DNA of 64,000 nt from Halomicrobium zhouii (GCF_900114435.1 NZ_FOZK01000001.1:310001-374000), one strand, 5' to 3'; numbered from the stretch's first letter, positions 19,746 through 28,940 are shown. Numbers and translations are program-made. Notes: generated by a model from the letters alone, not told the origin.

Positions 19746-20366
19746 ATGTACGAACGGATCCTCTTCCCGACCGACGGGAGCGCCGGCACGGCCCACGTCG
19801 CCCTGCAGGCGATCGACCTCGCCCAGCAGTACGGCGCCACGATACACGTCCTCCACGTCGTCGACGAGGACCTCCGCGGCCTCGTCGAGGGGCTCTCCGG
19901 CGAGGACGCACTCGAGACGGAGGGCAAGCGCGCCCTCGAACGCATCGAGCAGATGGCCGAGGCCCACGGCGTCGACGTGACCACGGCCATCGAAGAGGGA
20001 GACCCCGCCGAGTCTATCGTCGCGTACGCGGACGATATCGACGCCGACCTGATCGTCGCGGGGACCCACGGCCGGACCGGGATCAAACGACGCGTCATCG
20101 GCAGCGTCGCCGAGCGCATCGTCCGCAACGCGACCTGTCCCGTGATGACCGTCCGCCTCGGGGAGACGGACGTCACGGTCGACTCGAAAGAGGAGGCGCG
20201 GGAGCTCGCGGCCGCCGCGCTCGAACGGGACGGCCTCGACGCGACCGTCACCGGCGTCGAGCGTCAGGTCAGCGTCTGGGTCGTCGACGCCGAGAGCGAC
20301 GACTCGTCGTCCGTCGTCTACGTCGACCCGGTCACCCAGCGAACGAGCGTCATCGACCGGGACTAG
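19746..20366 (+). CDS. UspA universal stress protein with C-terminal extension
   Basis: 206 aa. Residues 1-140 are a UspA domain: MYERILFPTDGS at the start and the ATP-binding signature GTHGRTGIKRRVIGSVAERIV near the end. The last 60 residues (from about 145) form a small extra domain, DVTVDSKEEARELAAAALERDGLDATVTGV, of a kind found after UspA in some haloarchaea and not recognised further. It is presumably a nucleotide-binding cytosolic stress protein. It follows the copper ATPase by 82 bases and may share its transcript. Confidence 0.9.
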   Translation: MYERILFPTDGSAGTAHVALQAIDLAQQYGATIHVLHVVDEDLRGLVEGLSGEDALETEGKRALERIEQMAEAHGVDVTTAIEEGDPAESIVAYADDIDADLIVAGTHGRTGIKRRVIGSVAERIVRNATCPVMTVRLGETDVTVDSKEEARELAAAALERDGLDATVTGVERQVSVWVVDAESDDSSSVVYVDPVTQRTSVIDRD

Positions 20367-20490
20367 CGGACCGCCCGGACCCCTGCGCCTCGTTGCCCGC
20401 ATACGAACGGTTCTCCCGCACACGAACGGTTCTCGGCGCGTGAGATTGGGGGCGTCATTGATATCGCCCTGGTACGAACTTCCACACATT

Positions 20491-23313
20491 GTGACTGAAG
20501 TACCATTCGACGCGGTTCGCGAACTCGACGTCGACGGAACGACCTACCGGATGGCGGACCTCACGGTCCTCGAAGACGAGGGCCTGTGCGACCTCGACGA
20601 CCTGCCGGTGAGTATCCGGATCCTCCTGGAGTCCGTCCTCCGGAACGCCGACGGGGAGACGATCACCGAGGACGACGTCCGGAACGCGGCCGCCTGGGAG
20701 CCCGACGTCCCCGACACCGAACTCCCGTTCGGGCCGTCGCGGGTCGTCCTGCAGGACCTGACCGGCGTTCCGGCCGTCGTCGACCTGGCGGCGCTCCGGT
20801 CGGCCGTCGAGCGCGAGGGCCGGGACCCGACGCTCGTCGAACCGGAGGTCCCCTGCGACCTGGTTATCGACCACAGCGTCCAGGTCGACTACTTCGGCTC
20901 CGAGGACGCCTACGAGAAGAACGTCGACCTGGAGTACGAGCGCAACGCGGAGCGATACCGGGCGATCAAGTGGGCCCAGGGCGCCTTCGAGAACTTCAAC
21001 GTCGTCCCGCCGGGGACGGGCATCGTCCACCAGGTCAACCTCGAACACCTCGGGCGCGTCGTCCACGCCCGCGAGCGGGACGGCGAGCAGTGGCTCCTGC
21101 CCGACACGCTCGTCGGGACGGACAGCCACACCCCGATGATCGGCGGCATCGGCGTCGTCGGCTGGGGCGTCGGCGGCATCGAGGCGGAGGCGGCGATGCT
21201 CGGCCAGCCCATCACGATGAAGCTCCCGGAGGTCGTCGGCGTCCGACTCGAGGGAAAACTCCCCGAGGGCGCGACGGCGACCGACCTCGTGCTCCACATC
21301 ACCGAACAGCTCCGCGAGGTGGGCGTCGTCGACCGGTTCGTCGAGTTCTTCGGCCCCGGCGTCGGGAACCTCACCGTGCCCGACCGGGCGACGATCGCCA
21401 ACATGGCCCCCGAACAGGGCTCGACCATCAGCATGTTCCCGGTCGACGAGGAGACCCTGGCGTATCTCGAACTCACCGGCCGGGACCCCGACCACGTCGA
21501 CCTCGTTCGCGAGTATCTTGAGGCCCAGGGGCTGTTCGGAGAACAGGAACCCGAGTACACCGAGGTCGTCGAGTTCGACCTCTCGACCGTCGAACCCAGC
21601 CTCGCGGGACACAAGCGCCCGCAGGACCGCATCCCGATGGGCGACGTGAAAGAGAGCTTCCGCGGCCTGCTCCACGGACAGTTCGCGGACGACCTCGACG
21701 CCGTCGACGAGGACGCGCTCCAGCGCTGGCTCGGTGAGGGCGGCGCTGGCAGCGACGTGGCGTCCGACGGCGGTATCGAGAGCGACGGCGGCGTGACGGC
21801 CGACGCGACCGCCGACGAGGCCGTCGACGGCGGGGAACTGCCGCCGCTCACGAAGCGCGTCGAGGTCGACCTGGACGGTGAGACGGTCGAGATCGGCCAC
21901 GGTGACGTCCTCGTCAGCGCCATCACGAGCTGTACGAACACCTCGAACCCGTCGGTGATGATCGCGGCCGGACTGCTCGCCCGTAACGCCGTCGAGCGGG
22001 GCCTCACCGTCCCCGACTACGTGAAGACGAGCCTCGCACCGGGCAGCCGCGTCGTCACGCAGTACCTCGAAGAGTCGGAGTTGCTCCCGTATCTCGAAGA
22101 ACTGGGCTACGACGTCGTCGGGTACGGCTGTACGACCTGTATCGGCAACGCGGGTCCGCTCCCCGACGCCATCGAGGCGGCCATCGACGACCACGACCTC
22201 TGGACGACGAGCGTCCTCTCGGGGAACCGCAACTTCGAGGCGCGCATCCACCCGAAGATACGGGCGAACTACCTGGCGAGTCCGCCGCTGGTCGTCGCCT
22301 ACGGCCTCGCTGGCCGGATGGACGTCGACCTCGAACGCGAGCCGCTGGGGACCGACGCCGACGGCGAGCCAGTCTATCTCGACGACGTCTGGCCGGACGC
22401 CGCGGAGGTGCAGGCGGCCATCCACGACAGCGTCTCGCCGGCGATGTTCGCAGAGAAGTACGCCTCGGTGTTCGAGGGCGACGAGCGCTGGGCGGCCCTC
22501 GACGCGCCGACCGGCGACGTGTACGAGTGGGACGACGACTCGACGTACATCCGCGAGCCGCCGTTCTTCGAGGACTTCCCGCTGGAGAAACCCGGCGTCG
22601 CGGACGTCGCAGACGCCCGCTGTCTCCTGGCGCTGGGCGACACCGTGACGACGGACCACATCAGCCCCGCCGGGCCGTTCGGCCCGGACCTCCCCGCCGG
22701 CCAGTGGCTGCTCGACCACGGCGTCGAACCCCACGAGTTCAACACCTACGGCTCGCGCCGCGGCAACCACGAGGTCATGATGCGCGGCACGTTCGCCAAC
22801 GTCCGCATCGAGAACGAGATGCTCGACGGCGTCGAGGGCGGCGAGACGATCCACCACCCGACCGGCGAGCAGACCACGGTGTTCGAGGCGAGCCAGCGCT
22901 ATCGCGAGGACGGCACGCCGCTCGTGGTGCTTGCCGGCGCGGAGTTCGGGACCGGGTCCAGCCGCGACTGGGCGGCGAAGGGGACCGACCTGCTGGGCGT
23001 CCGCGCGACCATCGCCGAGAGCTACGAGCGCATCTACCGGGACAACCTCGTCGGCATGGGCGTCCTGCCGCTCAAGTTCCGGGACGGCGACTCGTGGGAG
23101 TCGCTCGGCCTCGACGGGTCCGAGGTGTTCGAGATCCACGGCCTCGACGACGGCCTGGACGTGATGGACGAGCTGACCGTCGTTGCCGAGCGGGACGACG
23201 GCTCGACCGTGGAGTTCCCGGTGACGGCGCAGGTCGGCACGCCGGCCGCCGTGAGCTACGTCGAACACGGTGGCATCCTCCACGCCGTCCTCAGACGGCT
23301 GCTCACCCAGTAA
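20491..23313 (+). CDS. acn: Aconitate hydratase (AcnA/IRP-like)
   Basis: 940 aa from GTG 20491, chosen because MTEVPFDAVRELDVDGTTYRMADL matches the usual N-terminus; the in-frame sequence upstream has no bias. It converts citrate to isocitrate in the citric-acid cycle. Fe-S ligands are C481 (SCTNTSNP) and C547, C550 (GCTTCIGN). The swivel domain carries FGTGSSRDWAAKG with the catalytic Ser and Arg. A low-complexity Gly/Asp/Ala insertion (about residues 425-450, for example GGIESDGGVTADATADE) separates two domains, with strong halophile character. Its last seven codons and stop are repeated directly downstream in an in-frame 33-base tandem duplication. Confidence 0.96.
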   Translation: MTEVPFDAVRELDVDGTTYRMADLTVLEDEGLCDLDDLPVSIRILLESVLRNADGETITEDDVRNAAAWEPDVPDTELPFGPSRVVLQDLTGVPAVVDLAALRSAVEREGRDPTLVEPEVPCDLVIDHSVQVDYFGSEDAYEKNVDLEYERNAERYRAIKWAQGAFENFNVVPPGTGIVHQVNLEHLGRVVHARERDGEQWLLPDTLVGTDSHTPMIGGIGVVGWGVGGIEAEAAMLGQPITMKLPEVVGVRLEGKLPEGATATDLVLHITEQLREVGVVDRFVEFFGPGVGNLTVPDRATIANMAPEQGSTISMFPVDEETLAYLELTGRDPDHVDLVREYLEAQGLFGEQEPEYTEVVEFDLSTVEPSLAGHKRPQDRIPMGDVKESFRGLLHGQFADDLDAVDEDALQRWLGEGGAGSDVASDGGIESDGGVTADATADEAVDGGELPPLTKRVEVDLDGETVEIGHGDVLVSAITSCTNTSNPSVMIAAGLLARNAVERGLTVPDYVKTSLAPGSRVVTQYLEESELLPYLEELGYDVVGYGCTTCIGNAGPLPDAIEAAIDDHDLWTTSVLSGNRNFEARIHPKIRANYLASPPLVVAYGLAGRMDVDLEREPLGTDADGEPVYLDDVWPDAAEVQAAIHDSVSPAMFAEKYASVFEGDERWAALDAPTGDVYEWDDDSTYIREPPFFEDFPLEKPGVADVADARCLLALGDTVTTDHISPAGPFGPDLPAGQWLLDHGVEPHEFNTYGSRRGNHEVMMRGTFANVRIENEMLDGVEGGETIHHPTGEQTTVFEASQRYREDGTPLVVLAGAEFGTGSSRDWAAKGTDLLGVRATIAESYERIYRDNLVGMGVLPLKFRDGDSWESLGLDGSEVFEIHGLDDGLDVMDELTVVAERDDGSTVEFPVTAQVGTPAAVSYVEHGGILHAVLRRLLTQ

Positions 23314-23356
23314 GACCGTCACGTCGGACGGCTGCTCACCCAGTGAGGCCGTCACG
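23294..23356 (+). repeat. 33-base-period duplication spanning the aconitase stop codon
   Basis: A 30-base block (23294-23323) recurs at 23327-23356 with two mismatches. Each copy contains the final CGG CTG CTC ACC CAG codons plus a stop: TAA in the first, TGA in the second. The period of 33 bases keeps the reading frame, so readthrough of TAA would add eleven codons, ending again in RLLTQ. Confidence 0.9.
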
Positions 23357-23562
23357 GTGGGCGGGAACCTGCCGGCCACGGCGAGTCGGAATCTGCCGAC
23401 GCGCCGTGGCCGGCCGCGATCTGGCGTCCTCTCCGTCACCGGCCCGTCGACGAGGGTACCGGAATCGCCACCAGGCGGCCGATAGCGAGCCTGGAGACCG
23501 GCTCCGAACCCGTCTTGGCGGTCATACTTAAGGGGCTCTATACTGTGGTCTTTGGCCACGCC

Positions 23563-24117
23563 ATGTCTTCACAGGAAGTCCGACTAGAGAGCACGGTGGC
23601 CGGGTTCACTGCGAGCGGCAGGTTACACACGCTGAGCGTCTGGTTCATCCTCGCGCTCAGGCTGATGATGGGAATCGCGTTCTTCCAGAGCGGGTTCAGC
23701 AAGGTGCTGTCCGGGGAGTTCAGCGCCGCCGGCTACCTCACCGGTGCCGTCCCGAACAGCGGCAGTCCGGCCGCCGACCTGTTCCTGGCGATGGGCCAGT
23801 CGGACGCGTTCGTCGCGTTCGTGAACGTCGCCGTCCCGTGGGGTGAGGTCCTCATCGGCCTCGGCCTCATCTTCGGCGCCCTGACGCGCCTGGCGGCGTT
23901 CTGGGGCGCGTTCATGATGCTCATGTTCTACCTGGGCAACTGGGACATCAGTCACGGCTACATCAACGGCGACTTCGCGTACATGCTCACGTTCCTCGCC
24001 GTCGCCGCCTTCGGCGCCGGCCGCATCCTGGGTCTGGACGCCTACATCGAGAACTACGACGTGGGCGGCGAGACGCTCGTCGAGCGCTATCCCTGGATGC
24101 GGTACATCCTGGGCTGA
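23563..24117 (+). CDS. DoxX-family membrane protein
   Basis: 184 aa from ATG 23563; a TATA-like acttaag at 23526-23532 sits at the right distance for a short leader. Four hydrophobic helices (about residues 20-45, 75-95, 100-125, 135-160) and the motifs GIAFFQSGFSKVL and PWGEVLIGLGLIFGALTRLAAFWG are those of DoxX/DoxD-like proteins. Relatives include the small subunit of thiosulfate:quinone oxidoreductase and redox-linked membrane proteins. A specific reaction cannot be assigned. It faces the next gene tail to tail. Confidence 0.88.
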   Translation: MSSQEVRLESTVAGFTASGRLHTLSVWFILALRLMMGIAFFQSGFSKVLSGEFSAAGYLTGAVPNSGSPAADLFLAMGQSDAFVAFVNVAVPWGEVLIGLGLIFGALTRLAAFWGAFMMLMFYLGNWDISHGYINGDFAYMLTFLAVAAFGAGRILGLDAYIENYDVGGETLVERYPWMRYILG

Positions 24118-24126
24118 ACAGGGCCG

Positions 24127-24987
24127 CTACTCTCCCGCCGTCTCCGAGGTCGGCCGCTCCCGACGTACCCGCTTTTCGCCGTCTATCGCGAGCAGGAATC
24201 GAGTCACCAGCACCAGGCTCAGGAGTGTCAGCGTCCCGAAGATGACGATCTGGGGGAGGGGAACTGGCTGGCCGTCCCGGATCACGAACCAGACCATCGC
24301 CAGCACGGCACCGCCGAGCGTGGCGACTTTCACCAGCAGCACTGCCGTGAAGGCGTATCCCCAGGGGTCGCGTCGCCAGAGCCGGTACGCCGAGAGCGCG
24401 AACGCGGGTACGACGACGCCCAGATCCAGTGAGTAGATGGCCGACGTCGGGAGGTCCGCCTCCGCAATACTCGGTGGCGTCGTCCCCGCGAGCGTCGCAG
24501 GGAGTATCTCGGCCAGCCAGAGGCCGCCGACGAGGACGACCAGCAGCAGCTGGAAGGCGACCGCTGGCCACACCGACCGCTCGCCGACGGCCCGTTTCAG
24601 CTGTCCGGCGTCGAGCCGGGCCATCCCGGCGACGAACGTGTAGAGCGTCAGCCACAGCAGCGCGACGTACGCCAGGTAGAGTTCGTTAAATGCGGTCATG
24701 AACGCGTACGAGGCGTACGTGTACAGCAGGTACCCAGTTATTCCGAGCCACGCGACGTACCCCCGGAGCGAGCCCCGGGTCGCGTAGAACAGCGCGACGG
24801 CGTATGCCGGGACGGCGACGGCCAGCGTCAGCAGGTCCTGGCCGTACACCTGCGGGAGGAGCACCGGCGCGTCGCGGTAGAAGCCCGGGACGAACAGGCC
24901 GACGGCCGCCGCGAGAGTCGTCAGGGCGAGTACCGCGACCGAGGCGGCGACGGACGAGCGCGGAACCGGCGCCTGACTGGCCGTCAT
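24127..24987 (-). CDS. Polytopic membrane protein, unknown function
   Basis: 286 aa with about seven hydrophobic helices and polar ends; the C-terminal tail is basic (DGEKRVRRERP). No transporter or enzyme motif was recognised. The start codon overlaps the stop of the upstream flavodoxin gene (ATGA), so the two are co-translated. That coupling suggests a redox- or heme-related membrane role, but this is inference. Its tail-to-tail partner is the DoxX gene nine bases away. Confidence 0.7.
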   Translation of the reverse strand: MTASQAPVPRSSVAASVAVLALTTLAAAVGLFVPGFYRDAPVLLPQVYGQDLLTLAVAVPAYAVALFYATRGSLRGYVAWLGITGYLLYTYASYAFMTAFNELYLAYVALLWLTLYTFVAGMARLDAGQLKRAVGERSVWPAVAFQLLLVVLVGGLWLAEILPATLAGTTPPSIAEADLPTSAIYSLDLGVVVPAFALSAYRLWRRDPWGYAFTAVLLVKVATLGGAVLAMVWFVIRDGQPVPLPQIVIFGTLTLLSLVLVTRFLLAIDGEKRVRRERPTSETAGE

Positions 24988-25577
24988 TCCGACTGCCCGT
25001 CCGCCCCGCTCGCGCCGCCGTCGGGGGCCGCGACGCCGAGGCGCCCCTCGACGAACGCGGCGACGTCGTTCGCGAAGTCGTCGACGGCCTGCCAGTCGGT
25101 GAACTCGACGTCCTCGCTGGTGTCGACGTCGGGCATCGACCGCTTCACGACCTGTCTGACCAGCAGGCGCTTGAGGAAGCCGAACTCCGAGAAGCGCAGG
25201 GCGCCGCCGAACTGGGCGATGCGGTCCGGATGCCAGCCGGTGTCCTCGAGGAACTCCTCGACGTAGCCGGCCGCCTGGGCCGCGCCCTCCTCGGTGGCCG
25301 ACGACATCGACACCTGGAAGAAGGCGGTCGGCCGTTCGGCGAGGGCCTCGCGGTTCGCCGTCACGAAGTCGACCACTTCGGACTGGTGTTTGCCGGCGTG
25401 GATGGACGACCCGACCAGCACCGCGTCGTAGTCGCCGACGTCGAGGTCTGTCGGCACTTCGTCGGCGTCGACCGCCGTCGCGTCGTGACCCCGCTCGCCG
25501 AGTGCGTCGACGATGCGGTCGGCTATCCTGGCCGTTTGGCCTTCACCGGTACCGTAGCAGACGAGGAACGAACTCAT
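24984..25577 (-). CDS. Flavodoxin-domain protein, HemG/protoporphyrinogen-oxidase-like
   Basis: 197 aa from ATG at 25577 (MSSFLVCYGTGEGQTARIADRIVDAL). The N-terminal T-G-E-G-Q-T-A loop binds the FMN phosphate as in flavodoxins and HemG. YDAVLVGSSIHAGKHQ and AFFQVSMSSA are typical of the HemG-like subgroup. The C-terminus is an acidic, Gly/Ala-rich tail. The protein is cytosolic and should carry electrons through FMN; heme biosynthesis is one possibility. It is the first gene of a two-gene unit with the membrane protein downstream. Confidence 0.85.
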   Translation of the reverse strand: MSSFLVCYGTGEGQTARIADRIVDALGERGHDATAVDADEVPTDLDVGDYDAVLVGSSIHAGKHQSEVVDFVTANREALAERPTAFFQVSMSSATEEGAAQAAGYVEEFLEDTGWHPDRIAQFGGALRFSEFGFLKRLLVRQVVKRSMPDVDTSEDVEFTDWQAVDDFANDVAAFVEGRLGVAAPDGGASGADGQSE

Positions 25578-25833
25578 AGTTCGAGGTTGGAGTGCGAACA
25601 CGATAAAGTGTTGTCAGGACGGGCGCGAGTGAACCGGTCCGCAACGAAGGTCGGGTCCTGCCAGGACGCTTCGTGCAGAACTCGCCGCCGCGGTGGTCTC
25701 ACTACGCGCTCGCTCGGACTACCGTCCTGATCGGTTGCTCCCCAGCCGGTTCCCGGATGACGTCACACGTACGCGAGTTAATATATTATCCCGCAACTAC
25801 ACGTCCGTTCCGCCTCTCTCTGTGGGTGGACTA

Positions 25834-25974
25834 ATGGCACGCTATCCGCGGCCCGCACGGAGTTCGGCCCTGAAGTGCATCGCCTGCAACGCGCCCGTCG
25901 TCAGGACGGTCGACGACGAGTTCACCTGCGTCGAGTGTGGCGAGAATCCGATCCGACACCGCGTGTCCGGCTAG
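25834..25974 (+). CDS. 46-residue zinc-ribbon protein (copy 1 of a local family)
   Basis: The ATG at 25834 follows an AT-rich promoter-like stretch (gttaatatatta, about 25778-25789). The protein has two CxxC knuckles, C15-x2-C18 and C32-x2-C35, in KCIACNAPVV and FTCVECGENP, and a basic N-terminus (MARYPRPARSS). It should fold as a single zinc ribbon. A close homologue is encoded at 38896-39036 and a broken third copy starts at 39390. Function is unknown; such micro-proteins in haloarchaea often affect regulation. Confidence 0.75.
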   Translation: MARYPRPARSSALKCIACNAPVVRTVDDEFTCVECGENPIRHRVSG

Positions 25975-26456
25975 GATCCGTTCTCTCGACGTGGGCGGGG
26001 GGCTTACCCACCTGGTAAGCCACGCCGAACGTCTCCGTTACCGCGTCTCCGTCGGGAGACGCGCTGTCGCCGCTGCGTCTCCCGATCGAAATGTAATCTG
26101 TAAAGTTATACACGTTAGTCGGCGTACAACCATTACACACTACACCCTCTGATTGAACGCCGGCGTCCCAAACCCGGCACCACCCACCTTCCCAACCCAC
26201 CACTGACGCCCGCCGTGGAGGCCGCTTCTCTCCCACGGCGCGTTTTCGCCCTCACACGACGTCGTGCGGATCTGTTCTGTCTCGTCGCCAGTGTCTTCTC
26301 GGTTGGTGTCACCGGCTATCGGTGACGGTCGGGACCGAGGTCGATCCCCGTCTGGCCCTTCGCGTCGCTCCTGTTGGCCGTCGACATCCGATATCCAAAG
26401 GACCTAGGCGCGCTTCCTTTGATACCCGGTAGCGTACGCCGTACCGAGGACGCCGT
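25975..26456. other. Intergenic region with two perfect hairpins
   Basis: About 480 bases without a gene. It holds two strong inverted repeats: GGCTTACC-5 nt-GGTAAGCC (26001-26021), 27 bases after the zinc-ribbon stop, and GCGTCTCC-4 nt-GGAGACGC (26043-26062). A pyrimidine-rich stretch follows and, further on, an AT-rich promoter-like segment (taaagttatac, about 26101-26111). The hairpins could form a 3' structure of the small mRNA or be protein-binding sites. Confidence 0.6.
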
Positions 26457-26804
26457 ATGGAAGGCACGGAGGTGTTTCGAGCGCTGGGAAGCGCGGATCG
26501 CCAGATCCTCCTGTACGAACTGGTGACCACGGACGGGCCCGTGAGCGAAGCGGCTCTGGCTCGCACCGTGGCCGCCCGGCGCCACCAGATCCCGCGCGAA
26601 GCGGTGCGTGAGCCGACGGTCCATCGCGCTCGCATCCGACTGGTCCACATCCACCTCCCGATGCTGGTCGACATGGACGTCGTCGTGTGGGACGGCGACG
26701 AAGTCGCGCTCACCGAGGACGCGTGTCGAGAGCGGTTGCTCGAGGCCGCGGACGTGATCGGCGCGTGGCCCCCGGACGACACGCTGGCGTTACCATTCGG
26801 CTGA
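26457..26804 (+). CDS. Small winged-helix regulator (haloarchaeal DUF7344-like)
   Basis: 115 aa. The N-terminal EVFRALGSADRQILLYELV resembles the first helix of ArsR-like winged helices (LSNxRRRxVLxxL). VSEAALARTVAARR follows as the second helix, and the stretch HRARIRLVHIHLPMLVDMDVVVWDGDEVALTE gives the recognition helix and wing with the haloarchaeal HxxLPxLxD motif. This pattern is common in haloarchaeal regulators of unknown targets. It is a monocistronic gene with no obvious operon partner. Confidence 0.75.
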   Translation: MEGTEVFRALGSADRQILLYELVTTDGPVSEAALARTVAARRHQIPREAVREPTVHRARIRLVHIHLPMLVDMDVVVWDGDEVALTEDACRERLLEAADVIGAWPPDDTLALPFG

Positions 26805-26857
26805 TGCCGGCCGTCGTCCCGGTGTGAACCTCCCGCTGGGGCAGTGCAGTCCGGTCT

Positions 26858-26925
26858 GGTCGACTGGTGCCACCTCGGCCGCGTCAGCAGCGGTCGACTG
26901 GTGCCATTTCGGCCGCGTCAGCAGA
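26858..26925 (+). repeat. 34-base tandem repeat, two copies
   Basis: A 34-base unit (beginning ggtcgactggtgcca) occurs at 26858-26891 and again at 26892-26925, differing at two or three positions in the middle. It lies in the 212-base gap between the regulator and the convergent acyltransferase gene and is not coding as far as I can see. Confidence 0.85.
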
Positions 26926-27016
26926 CCCAGTCCGTGGGTGAACACGCGACCGTCGCGTTCGGAGTGCCGGTGGCATCGCGATACTATCGAGCGCCGGTTT
27001 CGGCGCCGTTCACGGC

Positions 27017-27808
27017 TCACGTCTCGGGTTCCACGCCGATCCCGTGGGCCGCCTCGACGAGTTCCGTGAGCCGCTGGACGAACCGGGCTGCGGGCGCACC
27101 GTCGACGACGTCGTGGTCGACCGTCACCGTGAGGTCGAGATACTCCCGGGGTTCGATCTCGTCGTCGACGACGCCCGGCTTCCGGTCGATCCCACCGACC
27201 GTCAGCTGGAGCGTGTAGTTGGTCGGGCTGATCCCCCAGCCCCCGCCGGTGCCGAACATGCCGATGGCGGTCACGGCGACGGTGCCCGCGACCCGCTTCC
27301 AGTACCGGGGAAACAGCTGTGGGAGTCGCCAGAACTGCCGTCGAATCGGGCCGGGGAGCCGGAGGCCCAGCGAGGCGAGCCCGGTCTGGCGCCCCTTTCC
27401 CGGCTCCGTCTGGGCCGCCCGGATATCGTCGTGGATCGACCGGAGCGACCGCCGGTTCGCCGCTCTGACGACGTGCGGGACGCCGACGCGCTCGCCGCCG
27501 ATCTCCCGTTCGACGAGGACGTTCACGTCGACGTCGTCGAACCGGACGACGCGTCCCCGCCAGTCGCGGTAGACGTGCACCGCCGGATGGTCGTCGATGG
27601 CCCGGGCCAGACAGTACACGAGGAACCCGGTGAACGAGAGCCGTTCGCCCGTCTCCGCTTCCCGGTCGCGGATGCGCCGTCGTGCCTCGGTGACGTCGAG
27701 TTCGACGAGGCCGTGAACGACGCTGCGCCGGCCCGCGGCCCGCATGTAGTCTCTCGTCCCGCGCCGCTGGATGGAAGGGGGCTCCCCGCGGTCGCTGCCG
27801 TCGGTCAT
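27017..27808 (-). CDS. 2-oxoacid dehydrogenase E2-type acyltransferase domain protein without lipoyl domain
   Basis: 263 aa. The fold matches the catalytic domain of E2 acyltransferases: RRSVVHGLVELDVTEARR at the start, SFTGFLVYCLARAIDDHPAVHVYRD in the middle, and the active-site motif DHDVVDGAPAARF near the C-terminus with the catalytic His and Asp. There is no lipoyl or E1-binding domain, and the protein is shorter than a full E2. Proteins of this kind are encoded away from E1/E3 genes and may transfer acyl groups in other pathways. It is transcribed toward the tandem repeat at 26.9 kb. The cellular substrate is unknown. Confidence 0.85.
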   Translation of the reverse strand: MTDGSDRGEPPSIQRRGTRDYMRAAGRRSVVHGLVELDVTEARRRIRDREAETGERLSFTGFLVYCLARAIDDHPAVHVYRDWRGRVVRFDDVDVNVLVEREIGGERVGVPHVVRAANRRSLRSIHDDIRAAQTEPGKGRQTGLASLGLRLPGPIRRQFWRLPQLFPRYWKRVAGTVAVTAIGMFGTGGGWGISPTNYTLQLTVGGIDRKPGVVDDEIEPREYLDLTVTVDHDVVDGAPAARFVQRLTELVEAAHGIGVEPET

Positions 27809-27885
27809 GGTGTGTCTAGGTCGCCACGACGCATACCTCTTGATCCGTCCGCGGCTGCCCGGCCGTGCGGACGCGTATCGCTTCG

Positions 27886-28800
27886 TCAGTCGCTGCCGGT
27901 TGACGGGCCGTCCGGCTCGAGACCGACCACTTCCAGGCCAGGGGATTCGCGACTCGACAGCCGCCGGGCCCCGTAGGCGGCGACGATACCGAGTGCGAGG
28001 ACGACCATCGGGACTGCACCGGTCACCTCGGCGAGCAGGTTCAACGCCGGGTCCGGGACGCCACCGGGCGCCAGCGCCTCAAGGTCAGCGGGGTGGAAGA
28101 TACCCATCGCGTTGACGCCCGCGTGGAAGACGGCGACGGCGAGGACGCTGCCTCCCGTGCTGTTGTACATCCAGGTCCAGAGGATGGAGCCGGCCAGGAT
28201 CGAGACGATCCAGAGCAGTTGCTGGGAGAGCGGCCAGTTGCCGTGCGTCGTGGTCGCGTTGAGAAAGAGTGGCAGGTGCCAGCCGGCCCACGCGACGCCG
28301 ACGACGACGCTCGCGGCCAGGGCGCTGTACGTCTCCTGGAGCATCGGGAGCATGAACCCGCGCCAGCCGAGGTCCTCCTGCCCGCCGCCCCAGACGGTCC
28401 CCCAGGCCAGCGCGAACAGGTAGATGCCCGGGAACGGGAACGCGCCCAGGTCGACTGGACCGCCGAGCGCGACGAACAGCAGGCTCCCCGCGGCCAGGAT
28501 GACGAGCGGGAGGCCCAGCGCGAGCGCCCACCACTTCGCGCCGATGCGCCATTTGAAGAACTGGCCGACCCACTTCCGAAAGTCGCCGCCGCTGGCCCAG
28601 ATGACCACCGCGGCGCCGACCGGTGGCCCGAACCCACCGAAACCGATGAGGATCGACTGGGTCCACGACGCCTCCATGCCGCTGACCAGCAGCGCGCCCT
28701 GGATCACCCAGGTGAACGCGTAGGCGATGCCGACGAACGACGCGAGGCGATGGCGGTCGATCCACGCCCGGACGCCGGAGTCGCTGGAGGTGTCGGTCAT
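27886..28800 (-). CDS. CPBP-family intramembrane metalloprotease (CAAX protease-like)
   Basis: 304 aa from ATG at 28800 (MTDTSSDSGVRAWIDRHRLAS); an in-frame extension to 28914 has no bias. About eight hydrophobic helices. The three CPBP motifs are present: GGGQEDLGWRGFMLP (Glu and Arg, with Asp at the usual second-Glu position), AGWHLPLF (His) and FHAGVNAMG (His and Asn). In this family these residues form a zinc site in the membrane. Functions range from prenyl-protein processing to bacteriocin immunity; here the role is open. It stands alone. Confidence 0.88.
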   Translation of the reverse strand: MTDTSSDSGVRAWIDRHRLASFVGIAYAFTWVIQGALLVSGMEASWTQSILIGFGGFGPPVGAAVVIWASGGDFRKWVGQFFKWRIGAKWWALALGLPLVILAAGSLLFVALGGPVDLGAFPFPGIYLFALAWGTVWGGGQEDLGWRGFMLPMLQETYSALAASVVVGVAWAGWHLPLFLNATTTHGNWPLSQQLLWIVSILAGSILWTWMYNSTGGSVLAVAVFHAGVNAMGIFHPADLEALAPGGVPDPALNLLAEVTGAVPMVVLALGIVAAYGARRLSSRESPGLEVVGLEPDGPSTGSD

Positions 28801-28925
28801 CGGTCGTCGGTCAGGGACTGGTGTTTCGATGCGAGGGTTTCGACGTCTGGAGTTTGCATGCTCGGAATACGCCCAGATTCGTGAAATAGGTCCGTCCCCG
28901 TTCTCGTTCCTCACGGTAGCGTGGA

Positions 28926-28940
28926 CGAAAGGACTTTATA
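28926..28940 (+). promoter_or_regulatory. Promoter of the vapBC-like operon
   Basis: CGAAA (BRE, 28926-28930) followed by TTTATA (28935-28940) is a classic archaeal promoter, 35 bases before the antitoxin ATG, giving a leader of about ten bases. A near copy (cgaaaggactttgta, 34206-34220) precedes the regulator gene at 34251. Confidence 0.7.

Noticed and set aside
20455-23559. Open frame of over 1000 codons antisense to aconitase
   Set aside because: It is a mirror effect of high-GC codon bias; the composition is Arg/Asp/Val-rich without any family motif, while the plus strand encodes a complete aconitase.
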